Part shown: one piece after another, positions 1-8,794 of the stretch
How the letters are laid out: the number at the start of each line of letters is the position of its first letter
How positions within the stretch are numbered: position 1 is the first letter of the stretch
NCBI GenBank assembly: GCA_020429045.1
Contig: JAGQLS010000007.1
Location: 1-64,000, forward strand
DNA length: 64,000 nt
Reading direction: 5' to 3'
Source of the DNA: Candidatus Woesebacteria bacterium
GTDB taxonomy: Bacteria; Patescibacteriota; Microgenomatia; UBA1406; GWC2-37-13
The notes under the pieces: generated by a model
What the model was told of the DNA's origin: nothing
Databases searched by the model: none
Seen by the model: the letters and a program-made list of their open reading frames with translations, nothing else
Position numbers and translations under genes: made by a program

Positions 1-48
1 ACAAATATTCCAAACAATTATTAATTGCCTTTCAGGCTGAACAACATG

Positions 49-67
49 CCACCACCTTTGGTGGTGG
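49..67 (+). other. Perfect GC-rich hairpin upstream of the first gene
   Basis: An 8-bp perfect stem (CCACCACC / GGTGGTGG) closes on a TTT loop 16 bases before the first start codon. No T-tract follows, so it is not a convincing intrinsic terminator. It could be the end of an upstream transcript or a structure in the leader of the next gene. Confidence 0.4.
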
Positions 68-83
68 TCAGTTGACTTAATAT

Positions 84-3000
84 ATGACACCTTTTGAGAT
101 AGATGGAAACATTCCGGTTCAAGAAACGGTACAACAGCAACAGGTTAGAGCAAGATTGCGACACGTCAATGATGCTAACAACGAAGTAGAAACAGGAAAC
201 ATGGACAGCATTCAAGTGCGTGATACGAGTAATAGACACAATGTTGAGCAAAACCTTAAAGAAGCTGCACGAGATTCAACCGAAATGGCAAAAGAAACGT
301 GTGCTGCAACTGCAGAAGGAGGAGCTGACCCAATGGCAGCTTTATATGGTATGGGTATGGTAAATCCCAGACGCGCACGTTTTGATCAAATGAAAGCACA
401 AACAGTTCAAGATGTAGTGTATACATTCGCGCGAGCTTTGAGGAATAATCTGGTACCCTCCCCAGCTCATACGCCGACAGCTGCGGTTATGGATCTCATC
501 AAGACTGAGATGCCTGCAATCATATCTGATACAACGGCAAGCTACTTGCACCCGTTAGTACATGGCATACTCAACGAACCACAATATATACAGTTTTCCC
601 CAAGCGATGGGCTTACTACGAGATTTGAGCAAGATTTAGTGCGTATGGTTGGCAATCAGTCTGTCGAGAATCTCTTGAAACAAGTTATTGGCAGAGCGAT
701 TGACAATGGAAGTATTCCTACGATTCAAGATAGAGCAACATTTGAAAGAAAATTGCAGGCGGCTAAGCGAAAATACGAATCTGAACAAACGGAAAACTCC
801 CCAGAGCTGGATTATCAAGGAGAACGATATATAAATATGTTGCTTCAGGATGAATTAAGTAAAAATGTGAGAGACGCCGCGCGCGCGCAAGAATTATTCC
901 GCAACATGAGTGATCCAACAAGATTTAATACGTACTATGAGCGTCTTGTAGGCGAACATGGCGGGGATGCAACAGAGGCTTCACGCGATGTTCATAAGCT
1001 ACTCATGTATTTGGTGCATAGGATTTATGCGCCAGTGGTCAATGCAAACTCTCGGAAAAACTTCAACGAACTGGTTCAAGAAGCTACCATAGGTCAAGGG
1101 TTCTATCAATTAAATCCAGAAAGTGTATTTAGAACTTTAACAACACGCATGAATCGATTGATTGAACAGGTTGGCGTGATTGACGATCGATTTAAGGGTG
1201 AATATATGCAATTTGGCGCAGATGAAATTATTGGTTGGTCAGATAATGAAGATGGTGGTGGGTATATGCACAATGGTAAGCAAGTTCGCAAATCAACCTT
1301 GTCAAACGAGATGGTGCATGCTCATGGGTTTCGCGATTTCCTTGAAGGCTTTAAAATCGGCATAGAAGCAGAGCATGACCTTATTGCTGCTGGTGTAAAC
1401 TGGAATTATCTTGTCATGACAGGAAAAACAGAACAAAATACAACATTTTATCAGCAAGCTCAACAATATGCGTCACAAACATTAAAATCAAATAGACTCG
1501 ATGAATTATATAAGCTTCCTTATAATGAATTGGTCCACGGTGCAAAAACCGTTTTAAGCTCGTACCTAAAAAAATCTTTTGCAGAAGAACGATTTCGCAA
1601 ACGACCCGATTTATTTTATTCACTATTTTCCGAACACGACCCAATACAATATGCTGCACTTGTCGATATGATTAAAAGTTACGTAGTGACAGGACAAGAA
1701 GATGGAGAAGATATCCCTGAATGGGCGATACGAAGAGCCATACTGCACGCTCGTACGCATTTGTCATTGGTGAATCAGGAATTGTTAGGTTTAGCTTCAT
1801 ATGCTCATCCATATATTGTTAGTGGAAACAGACCATCATATCTTACTCCAGCACTTGCAAACCTTGAAGTACTACGAACGTATTCGCCATCCGAACAGTG
1901 GCAAACCTGGGACGCATTGGCTCGAGGGGTTGCTTTTCTTCCGAAGGCAAATAGGCAATGGAGAAAACGCAAGTGGTATCCGAAAATTATCAAAACGCAA
2001 GGAGAGCGGGTATTTAGAAGAAGCGATGTATTAGGTAATATGGCCCGTATCGGCAACTATTATTATGAAGATACCGCAGAGCAAAATATCACAGATGTTA
2101 ATCCATTGGGAATCGGTGGCGTGGAAGTGATGAATGGTTGGCGCATGAAATATGCCGCTCGATCGTGGATACAAGATATGCTACTGACAACGGGTAATGA
2201 AGATTCTTTGAGCCTTGCTCATAGTACCGATCTTGCAGAAGGTTGGAAGCGGTTTGAAAACATTGGAGTAAGCACATTGAAATGGTATCGAGATGAACTA
2301 TTGTTTGGTCCGAGTAATTCGTTTCTTAGTCAAGATAGTGCGGCACATGCAAAGTACGAAGCCCATTGGAAAGATTTTTTTACGTTTTTGTATGACCGTT
2401 ATTTTGCAGATGGCATAGGGAAAAATTGTGTAAACTTCAGTTTTGTTGATGGGCAAGGTATTGAACATACGTACAGTGGTGCACAAATTACTTCTGCAGA
2501 ACAATTCTGGAGACAAGTCATTGAACCTGTTGTTAATCGGGCACCAAGACCTGGTCGGGGGGAATCTATAGATTCATCGGAGAAGCGAAATCAAAAAGAA
2601 CGTCAAAGTATTTTGAAAGATATTGTGGACCAGGCTCTTATGGTTATGAGTGTAGAACGACTACCCGTTGATTTCATCATGCTAGAAGACCCGTTGCGTT
2701 CGCAAAACGGCATAACATTCATGCAAGAGTTGCAGCAACGTTTTATAATAACACCGTTTCAATCTAACCCTCATCAAAATGCACGGGAACGAGATATATT
2801 TAGTGCAGCGCTCAATGACATTATCTATGTGCAATCACGAGCTCGCGTGCAGGCAAATAAAGCGATTACAGCATCTATCAAAGGCCAGAAACAAGATCAG
2901 CGGCGCAGAATAGCCGCAGGAGAAGCCGTACCCGAGTCAGTAACAACGTATGGCCACAATCACGCTGATCTTACATCAACCAGAAGTACGATCGCGATAT

Positions 3001-4286
3001 CTGACATACAAAGCCAAAATCCGAACAAGCCAAGTGGATACTATATTGATGCCGATATTATTCGCGAGTATTTGTCAAAAAAATACGATCGGCTAGTAGC
3101 GACGGAGAAAATAACGAGGGAAGAGGCAGACGTAAAGATTAGCAAGGCCTTGGAAGTATATGGAGAGATCATGGATAGACTCGCAAAGAAACCAATGAAA
3201 CACGCAATCGAACGTCATGTTGAAACCGTCTCAGTCAATAGCGACAATTTTTTTAAAGCAACACACGGATTTCAAGAAGTGCCATTTGAAGAAGCAATGA
3301 TCAGAGAAGAAATGGAGTTGAGGGGCTTGATCCCCCGTTTTCCCCATGCGGATTATTTTCGATCAAAAGAGTACAAAAGAAAAGTGGCAAAATTCAAACC
3401 TATATATGCACAGGAACTCAAAGAAAAGTTTGCTAAAGAACGAGCAAATATGAAAAATAGATTTGCATGGGCGGGGAATGAGTTTTTGAGTTCCCGTGCT
3501 TCACTTTCGCCAAATGATACTGCATACCCATTTTTACAATTTACTGCAGCAGGGGACAATGTGGTCGAGAGGACATTGCAGCAAATACAAACGCAGGAAG
3601 AATTAAAAGCATATTTATCTTCTTCTGAGTTTGTCTCACAGATGAAATCTATTGTGCGAAACGAAGAGGGAGCAGATGAAAATATGCTCAAATCCGTCAT
3701 CAAAATTCGTAACATGCTTAAGGATTGGTACGGTTCGGATATATTTGATGGCAAAGCTTTGGAAATAGTCGAAAATGTTATTAATGCATTGCGAATAGAT
3801 AGCGATGTTGAAACTCCTGTTGTCGGACAATTCCGCGCTGCAAAATATAGAAGAATATTCGAAGCAGGTGAGGCGTCTCACGAGCTGTCTCTTTATGATG
3901 CTGTAGTCAAGACCGGCCCACGAGTGAATTTTGATATGGACGAACGTGCAGCTTTTCTTGAACGTTTCTTAGTGAAAGCTCAATTCCCGAAGTTGACCCC
4001 AGAGGGAGGTCGTGTATGGGAGGCATATAAACGCAACCCAGACGATATGACGCTATTAGAGAGAATGGTTGCGCCAGTAGCGGATTTTTTCTTAGGACGA
4101 AAAGAGGGGGACATCATCCGCAACAAGAGCAAGGAACTTTCTGCGATTGGCGCTCAGGACAGAAATTTTTCAGCACTCAAAGACAGATTGTTAGCAGAAG
4201 GACCATCAATTATACTGCTTATAGCAATAGCATTACTACTATTTGTGATATACAAATCAGCCAAGGAATCGTTTGAAAGTAAATAA
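84..4286 (+). CDS. Giant tail-anchored protein of unknown function in a secretion locus
   Basis: A 1400-residue protein that I cannot assign to a family. It starts with no signal peptide and a Gln/Asn-rich, hydrophilic first 80 residues, continues as a long mixed-charge, mostly helical-looking body, and ends with one hydrophobic segment (about residues 1373-1391, rich in I, L and A) followed by a short Lys-containing tail. That is the layout of a C-terminal tail anchor, with the bulk probably facing the cytoplasm. I saw no Walker motif or Cys cluster. The next gene encodes a VirB2-like membrane protein and VirB6-like and lytic-enzyme genes follow, so a scaffold or coupling role in an envelope-spanning apparatus is a reasonable inference from context only. 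Confidence 0.85.
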   Translation: MTPFEIDGNIPVQETVQQQQVRARLRHVNDANNEVETGNMDSIQVRDTSNRHNVEQNLKEAARDSTEMAKETCAATAEGGADPMAALYGMGMVNPRRARFDQMKAQTVQDVVYTFARALRNNLVPSPAHTPTAAVMDLIKTEMPAIISDTTASYLHPLVHGILNEPQYIQFSPSDGLTTRFEQDLVRMVGNQSVENLLKQVIGRAIDNGSIPTIQDRATFERKLQAAKRKYESEQTENSPELDYQGERYINMLLQDELSKNVRDAARAQELFRNMSDPTRFNTYYERLVGEHGGDATEASRDVHKLLMYLVHRIYAPVVNANSRKNFNELVQEATIGQGFYQLNPESVFRTLTTRMNRLIEQVGVIDDRFKGEYMQFGADEIIGWSDNEDGGGYMHNGKQVRKSTLSNEMVHAHGFRDFLEGFKIGIEAEHDLIAAGVNWNYLVMTGKTEQNTTFYQQAQQYASQTLKSNRLDELYKLPYNELVHGAKTVLSSYLKKSFAEERFRKRPDLFYSLFSEHDPIQYAALVDMIKSYVVTGQEDGEDIPEWAIRRAILHARTHLSLVNQELLGLASYAHPYIVSGNRPSYLTPALANLEVLRTYSPSEQWQTWDALARGVAFLPKANRQWRKRKWYPKIIKTQGERVFRRSDVLGNMARIGNYYYEDTAEQNITDVNPLGIGGVEVMNGWRMKYAARSWIQDMLLTTGNEDSLSLAHSTDLAEGWKRFENIGVSTLKWYRDELLFGPSNSFLSQDSAAHAKYEAHWKDFFTFLYDRYFADGIGKNCVNFSFVDGQGIEHTYSGAQITSAEQFWRQVIEPVVNRAPRPGRGESIDSSEKRNQKERQSILKDIVDQALMVMSVERLPVDFIMLEDPLRSQNGITFMQELQQRFIITPFQSNPHQNARERDIFSAALNDIIYVQSRARVQANKAITASIKGQKQDQRRRIAAGEAVPESVTTYGHNHADLTSTRSTIAISDIQSQNPNKPSGYYIDADIIREYLSKKYDRLVATEKITREEADVKISKALEVYGEIMDRLAKKPMKHAIERHVETVSVNSDNFFKATHGFQEVPFEEAMIREEMELRGLIPRFPHADYFRSKEYKRKVAKFKPIYAQELKEKFAKERANMKNRFAWAGNEFLSSRASLSPNDTAYPFLQFTAAGDNVVERTLQQIQTQEELKAYLSSSEFVSQMKSIVRNEEGADENMLKSVIKIRNMLKDWYGSDIFDGKALEIVENVINALRIDSDVETPVVGQFRAAKYRRIFEAGEASHELSLYDAVVKTGPRVNFDMDERAAFLERFLVKAQFPKLTPEGGRVWEAYKRNPDDMTLLERMVAPVADFFLGRKEGDIIRNKSKELSAIGAQDRNFSALKDRLLAEGPSIILLIAIALLLFVIYKSAKESFESK

Positions 4287-4301
4287 AATATCTTCTATAC
4301 T
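4273..4301 (+). promoter_or_regulatory. Promoter TTGAAA-17-TATACT
   Basis: The -35 box TTGAAA (4273-4278) and -10 box TATACT (4296-4301) are separated by 17 bases and overlap the end of the upstream gene. The ATG at 4312 lies 10 bases after the -10 box, so the transcript would be leaderless or nearly so. This supports choosing ATG 4312 over the upstream TTG at 4273. Confidence 0.55.
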
Positions 4302-4311
4302 CAAATTGTAT

Positions 4312-5310
4312 ATGAGAGATACAGTCTTTAAAGGAAGCGCAGCTTTTCTTATAGCATTTATGCTCATATCTTTTGGCTCTATTTTTTTTACTTCTTCTGT
4401 TCGTGCTGCAGTCGACCCGCAACAGGAACTAGATAGAGTCACTGACACGATTGATAGTTGCGGATATGAGAATCAGTCGTGTTGTAAAGAGGTTGCACTC
4501 CCGGAAATGAAACTTCCAAATCCTTTTGAAGGGAGCTCATTTCCGTTAGCTGGCACCTTTGGAAGGTGGCTAGTAGGAGGGTTAAATAAACGACTTTCTC
4601 CGTTTAATAAAATTACCAATAAAGTTTCAGAGGGAGCAAATGATGCAATGGATAAAACCGGATATACCGGCGGTTGTAAAAACGATTTCACTCCTGTTTC
4701 TTCTGGTAATGTATGTACATGCGTGACCAATGTTAGCGCGTCGCTCCTTGCGAGTTTACCTGACTCTCCAAAAAAAAGCGATTATCTTGCATCTTTACAG
4801 GAATCTTCGAATCAACCAATCGCGCAAAACAAAAATGTATTAGGGCTCGCAGATATTTTTGACCCTTTTAGTATCCGCGATATAGACAAAACAGATTGTT
4901 TTAGTCTTTTTGCAGACGACAAAGAGAAAGCAATTTGTTTGAGATGCGCTCCTATACCCGACCCAGAAGAAGACGAATGCGTTCGTTGCCTTGCGGATCC
5001 TATGTTTCCTGGCACGTGGACGGCCATTGGGTGCGTCAAAGGAGATTTACGCACTTTTCTTATCGAAAATGTGTTCGGTTTGGGTTTGGGTCTAGCCGGG
5101 GTTTCAAGTTTATTGTGTATCATTTATGCTGCAATTCAAATGCAGGTATCCAGTGGTAACCCTGAAGCAATTAAAAAAGCACAAGAAACAATGACTGCTT
5201 GTATTTTGGGTCTTATCGTAGTTATCTTTTCGATTTTAATCCTTCAAATCATCGGAGTAAATATACTTCTACTCCCCAATTTTAGCGCTGCTCCGCTCCC
5301 TGGTCCTTAA
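4312..5310 (+). CDS. Cys-rich secreted protein with VirB2/TrbC-like C-terminal membrane pair
   Basis: A 332-residue protein. An N-terminal signal segment (about residues 5-32, ending S-V-R-A-A) leads into a Cys-rich exported region of roughly 200 residues with paired cysteines (QSCC, CTC, CLRC, CVRC), suggesting disulfides. The last 90 residues hold two hydrophobic helices joined by a polar turn containing SSGNPEAIKKAQ. That GNPEA-x-KKAQ turn between two helices is the hallmark of VirB2/TrbC-like pilin-type proteins in Patescibacteria, and the small gene at 14093 carries the same turn. Unlike a classical VirB2 it has a large ectodomain, so it may be an adhesin or a tip/anchor subunit. ATG 4312 was chosen because it gives a clean signal peptide and follows a good promoter. 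Confidence 0.7.
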   Translation: MRDTVFKGSAAFLIAFMLISFGSIFFTSSVRAAVDPQQELDRVTDTIDSCGYENQSCCKEVALPEMKLPNPFEGSSFPLAGTFGRWLVGGLNKRLSPFNKITNKVSEGANDAMDKTGYTGGCKNDFTPVSSGNVCTCVTNVSASLLASLPDSPKKSDYLASLQESSNQPIAQNKNVLGLADIFDPFSIRDIDKTDCFSLFADDKEKAICLRCAPIPDPEEDECVRCLADPMFPGTWTAIGCVKGDLRTFLIENVFGLGLGLAGVSSLLCIIYAAIQMQVSSGNPEAIKKAQETMTACILGLIVVIFSILILQIIGVNILLLPNFSAAPLPGP

Positions 5311-5429
5311 ATGGCACACGTCTTTGACGTCAGACGATACTCCATTTATCCATTACAATATCATGTTCAACTATTTATTACGCACAAAGGTCTCATTAGT
5401 TTTAAAGTGAAGAATAAAGGGTTTAAATA

Positions 5430-7100
5430 TTAAATAGGAAGTCCTTGAATCCATTTCACCAATCTCTCACGCCTTGATTCTCCGCCTTGGCGTTGAGGAT
5501 TTACCCTACCAAGGATTCCGGGAGTAGATTCGTATGGATTATGTCCGACCAATATTCGTTTGATAGTAGATAGCTGGCCAGAATACAATCCAAGCGCACC
5601 ACCCGCAATGGCACCTGCGCCACCAAAGTACAATCCTGGGCCGACATTGAGGCCCGTTCCTTCGGCGCCGAGAGATTTTTTCATTATTTGAATAAAATTG
5701 GGGATAAGCAATACAACGCCGAAAGCTATGAGAAAGCCCATACTATTATTGTCAATGCCGTATAAAAACGGGAGTTGGAAATAGTTCGACCCTGCATTGT
5801 AGTCGATAATAACCCTTCCAACCATCATGAGTATGACAATGAGCGGAAATGTGAGCAGTTCTGCAAAAAGATTCTTAAACCACCAACCAAAGGTGTCTCT
5901 CCCTGGCACAGCACCAAACATAAGGATGATCGGGCCAAAGACAATCATGAGAACAATGTTGATATAGGCGCCCAAGAGCATAAAAAAAACTCTAAACATA
6001 AAAAAGAGGGCAGTAAGAAGCAAGATGACCCCCAAGATAAAAGGAACAATAATGGGGACGAGAACAAGAGCTAAAACAACAAGTATGACCGCTTCTGCCA
6101 ATTTAGGTAATTGACCGACATTGAACGATAATGCCCCAATGTTATTAAACGCAGTAATAATTTTATTTGGAAACTCTCCAAAATAGTAAGCAAATCCGAT
6201 ACCAACTAGAGGAGAAATCACAAATTGCAATACTAACCGGAATGTATCGGGTAATACATTTATCAGCGCAAAAGCACTTGCCCATATCGCGCCATTTCTA
6301 GGCGACGGCCATAGGTCTCCCATGCGCGCAGTTTGATAACGCAGTTGTAGATCTTGCAGCGTCGTACTAGTTGCTGCATACCCTGTTTTGTTAACATCAA
6401 ACAAAATGCTTATACTGAGGGTCATGACAGTGTACATAATATCTATCAAAAAACCTGCTATTGCAAAAGAAAAAGTGATAAGAAGCATTGTAACAACAAT
6501 CTTGGGGAGAGCGTTTTGCAGAGAAACAGTCGTTTGGGGGTTCATGCGCACTTGAAACATAATGAGAAACCCGATAGTCACCATCACCAACACAAGCAGC
6601 AAAAACGATAAATTTCTAAATGCTGTCCAGATACCAATATATCCTTGTATCGAAGTGAAACCTATACCCTGAGCTGCATATGTTTTGGGCAGAAAGCCTG
6701 CCTTGGCAAGTGTATTTTGCGTCCATTGAATACCAGAAGCAGGAGGATGAGTCAATGGTATGGTCATGGCACTTGCCATAAAACCGACCAGGCCTTGACT
6801 GTTGTTACTTGGATTGTTTGGATCAGGATTACATCCTTCACCGAGCAAAAGACAGTTAGATGACTGGTAGGTAATATATTTCAACTGGCCATCTATTGAT
6901 TTATCTTCTTTGTATTCATTAAGGTTTTTATAGATTTCTTGAGTGAGGTATTCTTGACTATGGTTGTCAAGTTTTATCTTCTGGCCGCTGTTGAAATAAA
7001 GAAAGAGATTGATAATGGCCAAAAAAACTATGACCACAATGGCTGTTTTTTTGATTTTCGAAAACACGTTTAATACAGGTTCTATAATGTTTGCTGCCAT
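5430..7100 (-). CDS. VirB6/TrbL-like polytopic membrane protein
   Basis: A 556-residue integral membrane protein. It has one N-terminal helix (about 18-37), an exported loop of roughly 120 residues with a few cysteines, then at least six further hydrophobic helices between about 165 and 470, and a Gly-rich, basic cytoplasmic tail ending near residue 556. The order of one anchor, an ectodomain and a polytopic core followed by a soluble tail matches VirB6/TrbL-type channel components of type IV secretion systems, and the neighbours (VirB2-like proteins, a lytic transglycosylase) agree. It is the last gene of a leftward operon starting near 9577. No pore motif is diagnostic, so the assignment rests on topology and context. 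Confidence 0.65.
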   Translation of the reverse strand: MAANIIEPVLNVFSKIKKTAIVVIVFLAIINLFLYFNSGQKIKLDNHSQEYLTQEIYKNLNEYKEDKSIDGQLKYITYQSSNCLLLGEGCNPDPNNPSNNSQGLVGFMASAMTIPLTHPPASGIQWTQNTLAKAGFLPKTYAAQGIGFTSIQGYIGIWTAFRNLSFLLLVLVMVTIGFLIMFQVRMNPQTTVSLQNALPKIVVTMLLITFSFAIAGFLIDIMYTVMTLSISILFDVNKTGYAATSTTLQDLQLRYQTARMGDLWPSPRNGAIWASAFALINVLPDTFRLVLQFVISPLVGIGFAYYFGEFPNKIITAFNNIGALSFNVGQLPKLAEAVILVVLALVLVPIIVPFILGVILLLTALFFMFRVFFMLLGAYINIVLMIVFGPIILMFGAVPGRDTFGWWFKNLFAELLTFPLIVILMMVGRVIIDYNAGSNYFQLPFLYGIDNNSMGFLIAFGVVLLIPNFIQIMKKSLGAEGTGLNVGPGLYFGGAGAIAGGALGLYSGQLSTIKRILVGHNPYESTPGILGRVNPQRQGGESRRERLVKWIQGLPI

Positions 7101-7142
7101 AGTATGATTCTACTAGAAAATTTTTATCAAAATCAAATCTTA

Positions 7143-7592
7143 TTATTTTTCTTCAAAAAAACCATTAGGCGCTTCGGTTGAAACATCGAATTTCGTGCTA
7201 CGATATTCAACGTGTGTATCGGTTGAAGAAACGCCTACGCTGTTGAGATAATGCACGACACCCAGTTCCGCATCTTCTTGTGTGCCTGAAAAGTAAACAA
7301 TCAGTGTCTGCGAACGAGGGAAAAATTCGATCGTCAGACCTTGGTATTGTATGGGTTTTGTAAGTTTATCACTTAATATCGTATCAGCCTTCGTCCGATT
7401 GATGGCAACCGGAACACGCGTAGCGCTGGGGAAAGGAGAAATGTTTGTTGGTGATGGATTTTCTGTATCAGTTTGTGCATTGTTGGATGATTTTTTTTCA
7501 TTTGGAATGAATAGCCCCAAAACCACAATAATGACACAGATAACTACAAGGACGCCAATGATGACATGTTTATATCGTAATAGTGTTTTCAT
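7143..7592 (-). CDS. Small membrane-anchored protein with a C-terminal alpha/beta domain
   Basis: A 149-residue protein with a single N-terminal membrane helix (about residues 9-29), a Ser/Pro/Thr-rich linker (to about 60) and a compact C-terminal domain with alternating strands and a helix (SQTLIVYFSGTQ). Its start is fixed by an ATGA overlap: the ATG at 7592 shares bases with the TGA of the upstream lytic transglycosylase gene at 7589, which implies translational coupling. The gene at 8316-8792 has the same architecture and similar spacing of its TDTYFVYFD strand, so the two look like distant paralogues placed after each of the two wall hydrolases. The function is unknown; a periplasmic-side assembly factor fits the context. 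Confidence 0.7.
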   Translation of the reverse strand: MKTLLRYKHVIIGVLVVICVIIVVLGLFIPNEKKSSNNAQTDTENPSPTNISPFPSATRVPVAINRTKADTILSDKLTKPIQYQGLTIEFFPRSQTLIVYFSGTQEDAELGVVHYLNSVGVSSTDTHVEYRSTKFDVSTEAPNGFFEEK

Positions 7593-8344
7593 AAATTGCA
7601 TTGGTGAATAATAAATCCACAATATGTTCTGTCCCCGAGACGGGAATAAGTAACAGTACAGTTTCCATAATATCTTTCTCCTGCTCTGTGCATGGCCTCT
7701 TCGGACCAATTAAGATCTCCTGGGCTGGTATTGCTGTCGTTTTTGAGTTTTTGGGCTGCGGCATAGGTGCTGTCGGTCAGATTACATACATCTGGCATAT
7801 GTGAAATATTTTCATATTGCTGGATAGCATTCCCATATGATCCCCAGGCATTTGGACAGCTTGATAAACAGCTTCCTTGCCAGCAGCATTGACTACAGCT
7901 TGCGCTGCCGTAAGGGTCGATACCGGTTGTCATTTGCATATGTCCCGAAGCGGAACAGGTATTTGGTGCGCAATTGGGAATACGCTGCCCTGGTTGTGAA
8001 TACAATTGCACTTCTTCTGGAGTATAGTTAAAGGCCGTTGGCCATTCAATATAAGAAACAGCCTCAAGGACGCAAGCTGGAACGCCAACCTTGTTACCAA
8101 CATACCTGTACAAATCGATGAGCGCTGAGGGCGTTATAGAAATAGAATTACCAGAAGATGTCGATTGGTTTGTAGTTGCTGTTGTGCCACTTCCAATGAT
8201 ATCAAGGAATTCTTGCAAAATCGATTTCGCGCCCGATGTCTGTTGTTGTGCACGTGCAGGATATGGAAATAGACAAAACGCGAAAAGAACAAAAGTTCCT
8301 ATCACAACAGCAATATTATTCCCAAACGAATCGATAGTTTTCAT
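7589..8344 (-). CDS. Secreted lytic transglycosylase-like protein (VirB1-type)
   Basis: A 251-residue protein predicted to cut peptidoglycan so that an envelope apparatus can be built. It has a signal peptide (about 1-31, ending PARA-Q), then an ILQEFLDIIGSG segment shared with the neighbouring hydrolase at 8795-9577. The lysozyme-like core follows: GVPACVLEAVSYIEWP carries the helix with the likely catalytic Glu, and GHMQMTTG matches the G-L-M-Q-I stretch of SLT/GH23 enzymes. About a dozen cysteines suggest disulfide bonds outside the cell. ATG 8344 was chosen because it starts the signal peptide; it overlaps the upstream gene by 29 bases. The Glu is followed by Trp rather than the usual Ser, so activity is likely but not certain. 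Confidence 0.72.
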   Translation of the reverse strand: MKTIDSFGNNIAVVIGTFVLFAFCLFPYPARAQQQTSGAKSILQEFLDIIGSGTTATTNQSTSSGNSISITPSALIDLYRYVGNKVGVPACVLEAVSYIEWPTAFNYTPEEVQLYSQPGQRIPNCAPNTCSASGHMQMTTGIDPYGSASCSQCCWQGSCLSSCPNAWGSYGNAIQQYENISHMPDVCNLTDSTYAAAQKLKNDSNTSPGDLNWSEEAMHRAGERYYGNCTVTYSRLGDRTYCGFIIHQCNL

Positions 8345-8792
8345 ATGGAATCTGTAATTCAGAAAGACGTGCAGTAATCTCATTTTTAATTTCTTCTTGG
8401 TTTTCACTCACGTATATTTCTCCGAAAAAAGCTTCTTGATTGACATCAAAATAGACAAAATATGTGTCGGTCTGCAACGGCAAAAGATCAAGCCAAGGAA
8501 AATCATCATGCATAGATTCATACATTTGTGCATATTCGATATCGGACTTAGTTTGCGTCTCAAGTTCTTTCTGGAATGTTAATGCTGGTTGATCTATCGA
8601 ACCATTATCAAAAGATTGCTGAGTAGATATATTCACTACAGTGGGAGAAAGATTTATATTGTTCGATAGATCTGATTCGCTGCCAGTTTGTGGTGAAACC
8701 GGAGAAAGATTAACCATAAATAATGAGATGATAATAAGTACCACCAGAAGTATAGTGAGTAGGAGAATGATTTTTCCTTTTGATGTTACCAT
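8316..8792 (-). CDS. Small membrane-anchored protein, paralogue-like to 7143-7592
   Basis: A 158-residue protein with one N-terminal membrane helix (about 9-31), a low-complexity Ser/Asn/Thr linker and a C-terminal domain with TDTYFVYFD, then an acidic helix (NQEEIKNEITARL) and a final strand. The strand-helix-strand content suggests a small ferredoxin-like fold, but I do not recognise the family. It lies 2 bases after the stop of the upstream cysteine-peptidase-like gene and overlaps the transglycosylase gene downstream, so it is in the same leftward operon. The repeated order hydrolase-anchor-hydrolase-anchor suggests each anchor partners with one hydrolase. The start is ATG 8792, since the longer frame runs back into the upstream gene. 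Confidence 0.7.
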   Translation of the reverse strand: MVTSKGKIILLLTILLVVLIIISLFMVNLSPVSPQTGSESDLSNNINLSPTVVNISTQQSFDNGSIDQPALTFQKELETQTKSDIEYAQMYESMHDDFPWLDLLPLQTDTYFVYFDVNQEAFFGEIYVSENQEEIKNEITARLSELQIPYENYRFVWE

Positions 8793-8794
8793 AG

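Noticed and set aside
5311-5433. A 40-codon frame starting directly after the stop of the VirB2-like gene
   Set aside because: It has no recognisable motif, no clear promoter and runs into the convergent VirB6-like gene end; a frame of this length is expected by chance in AT-rich DNA.
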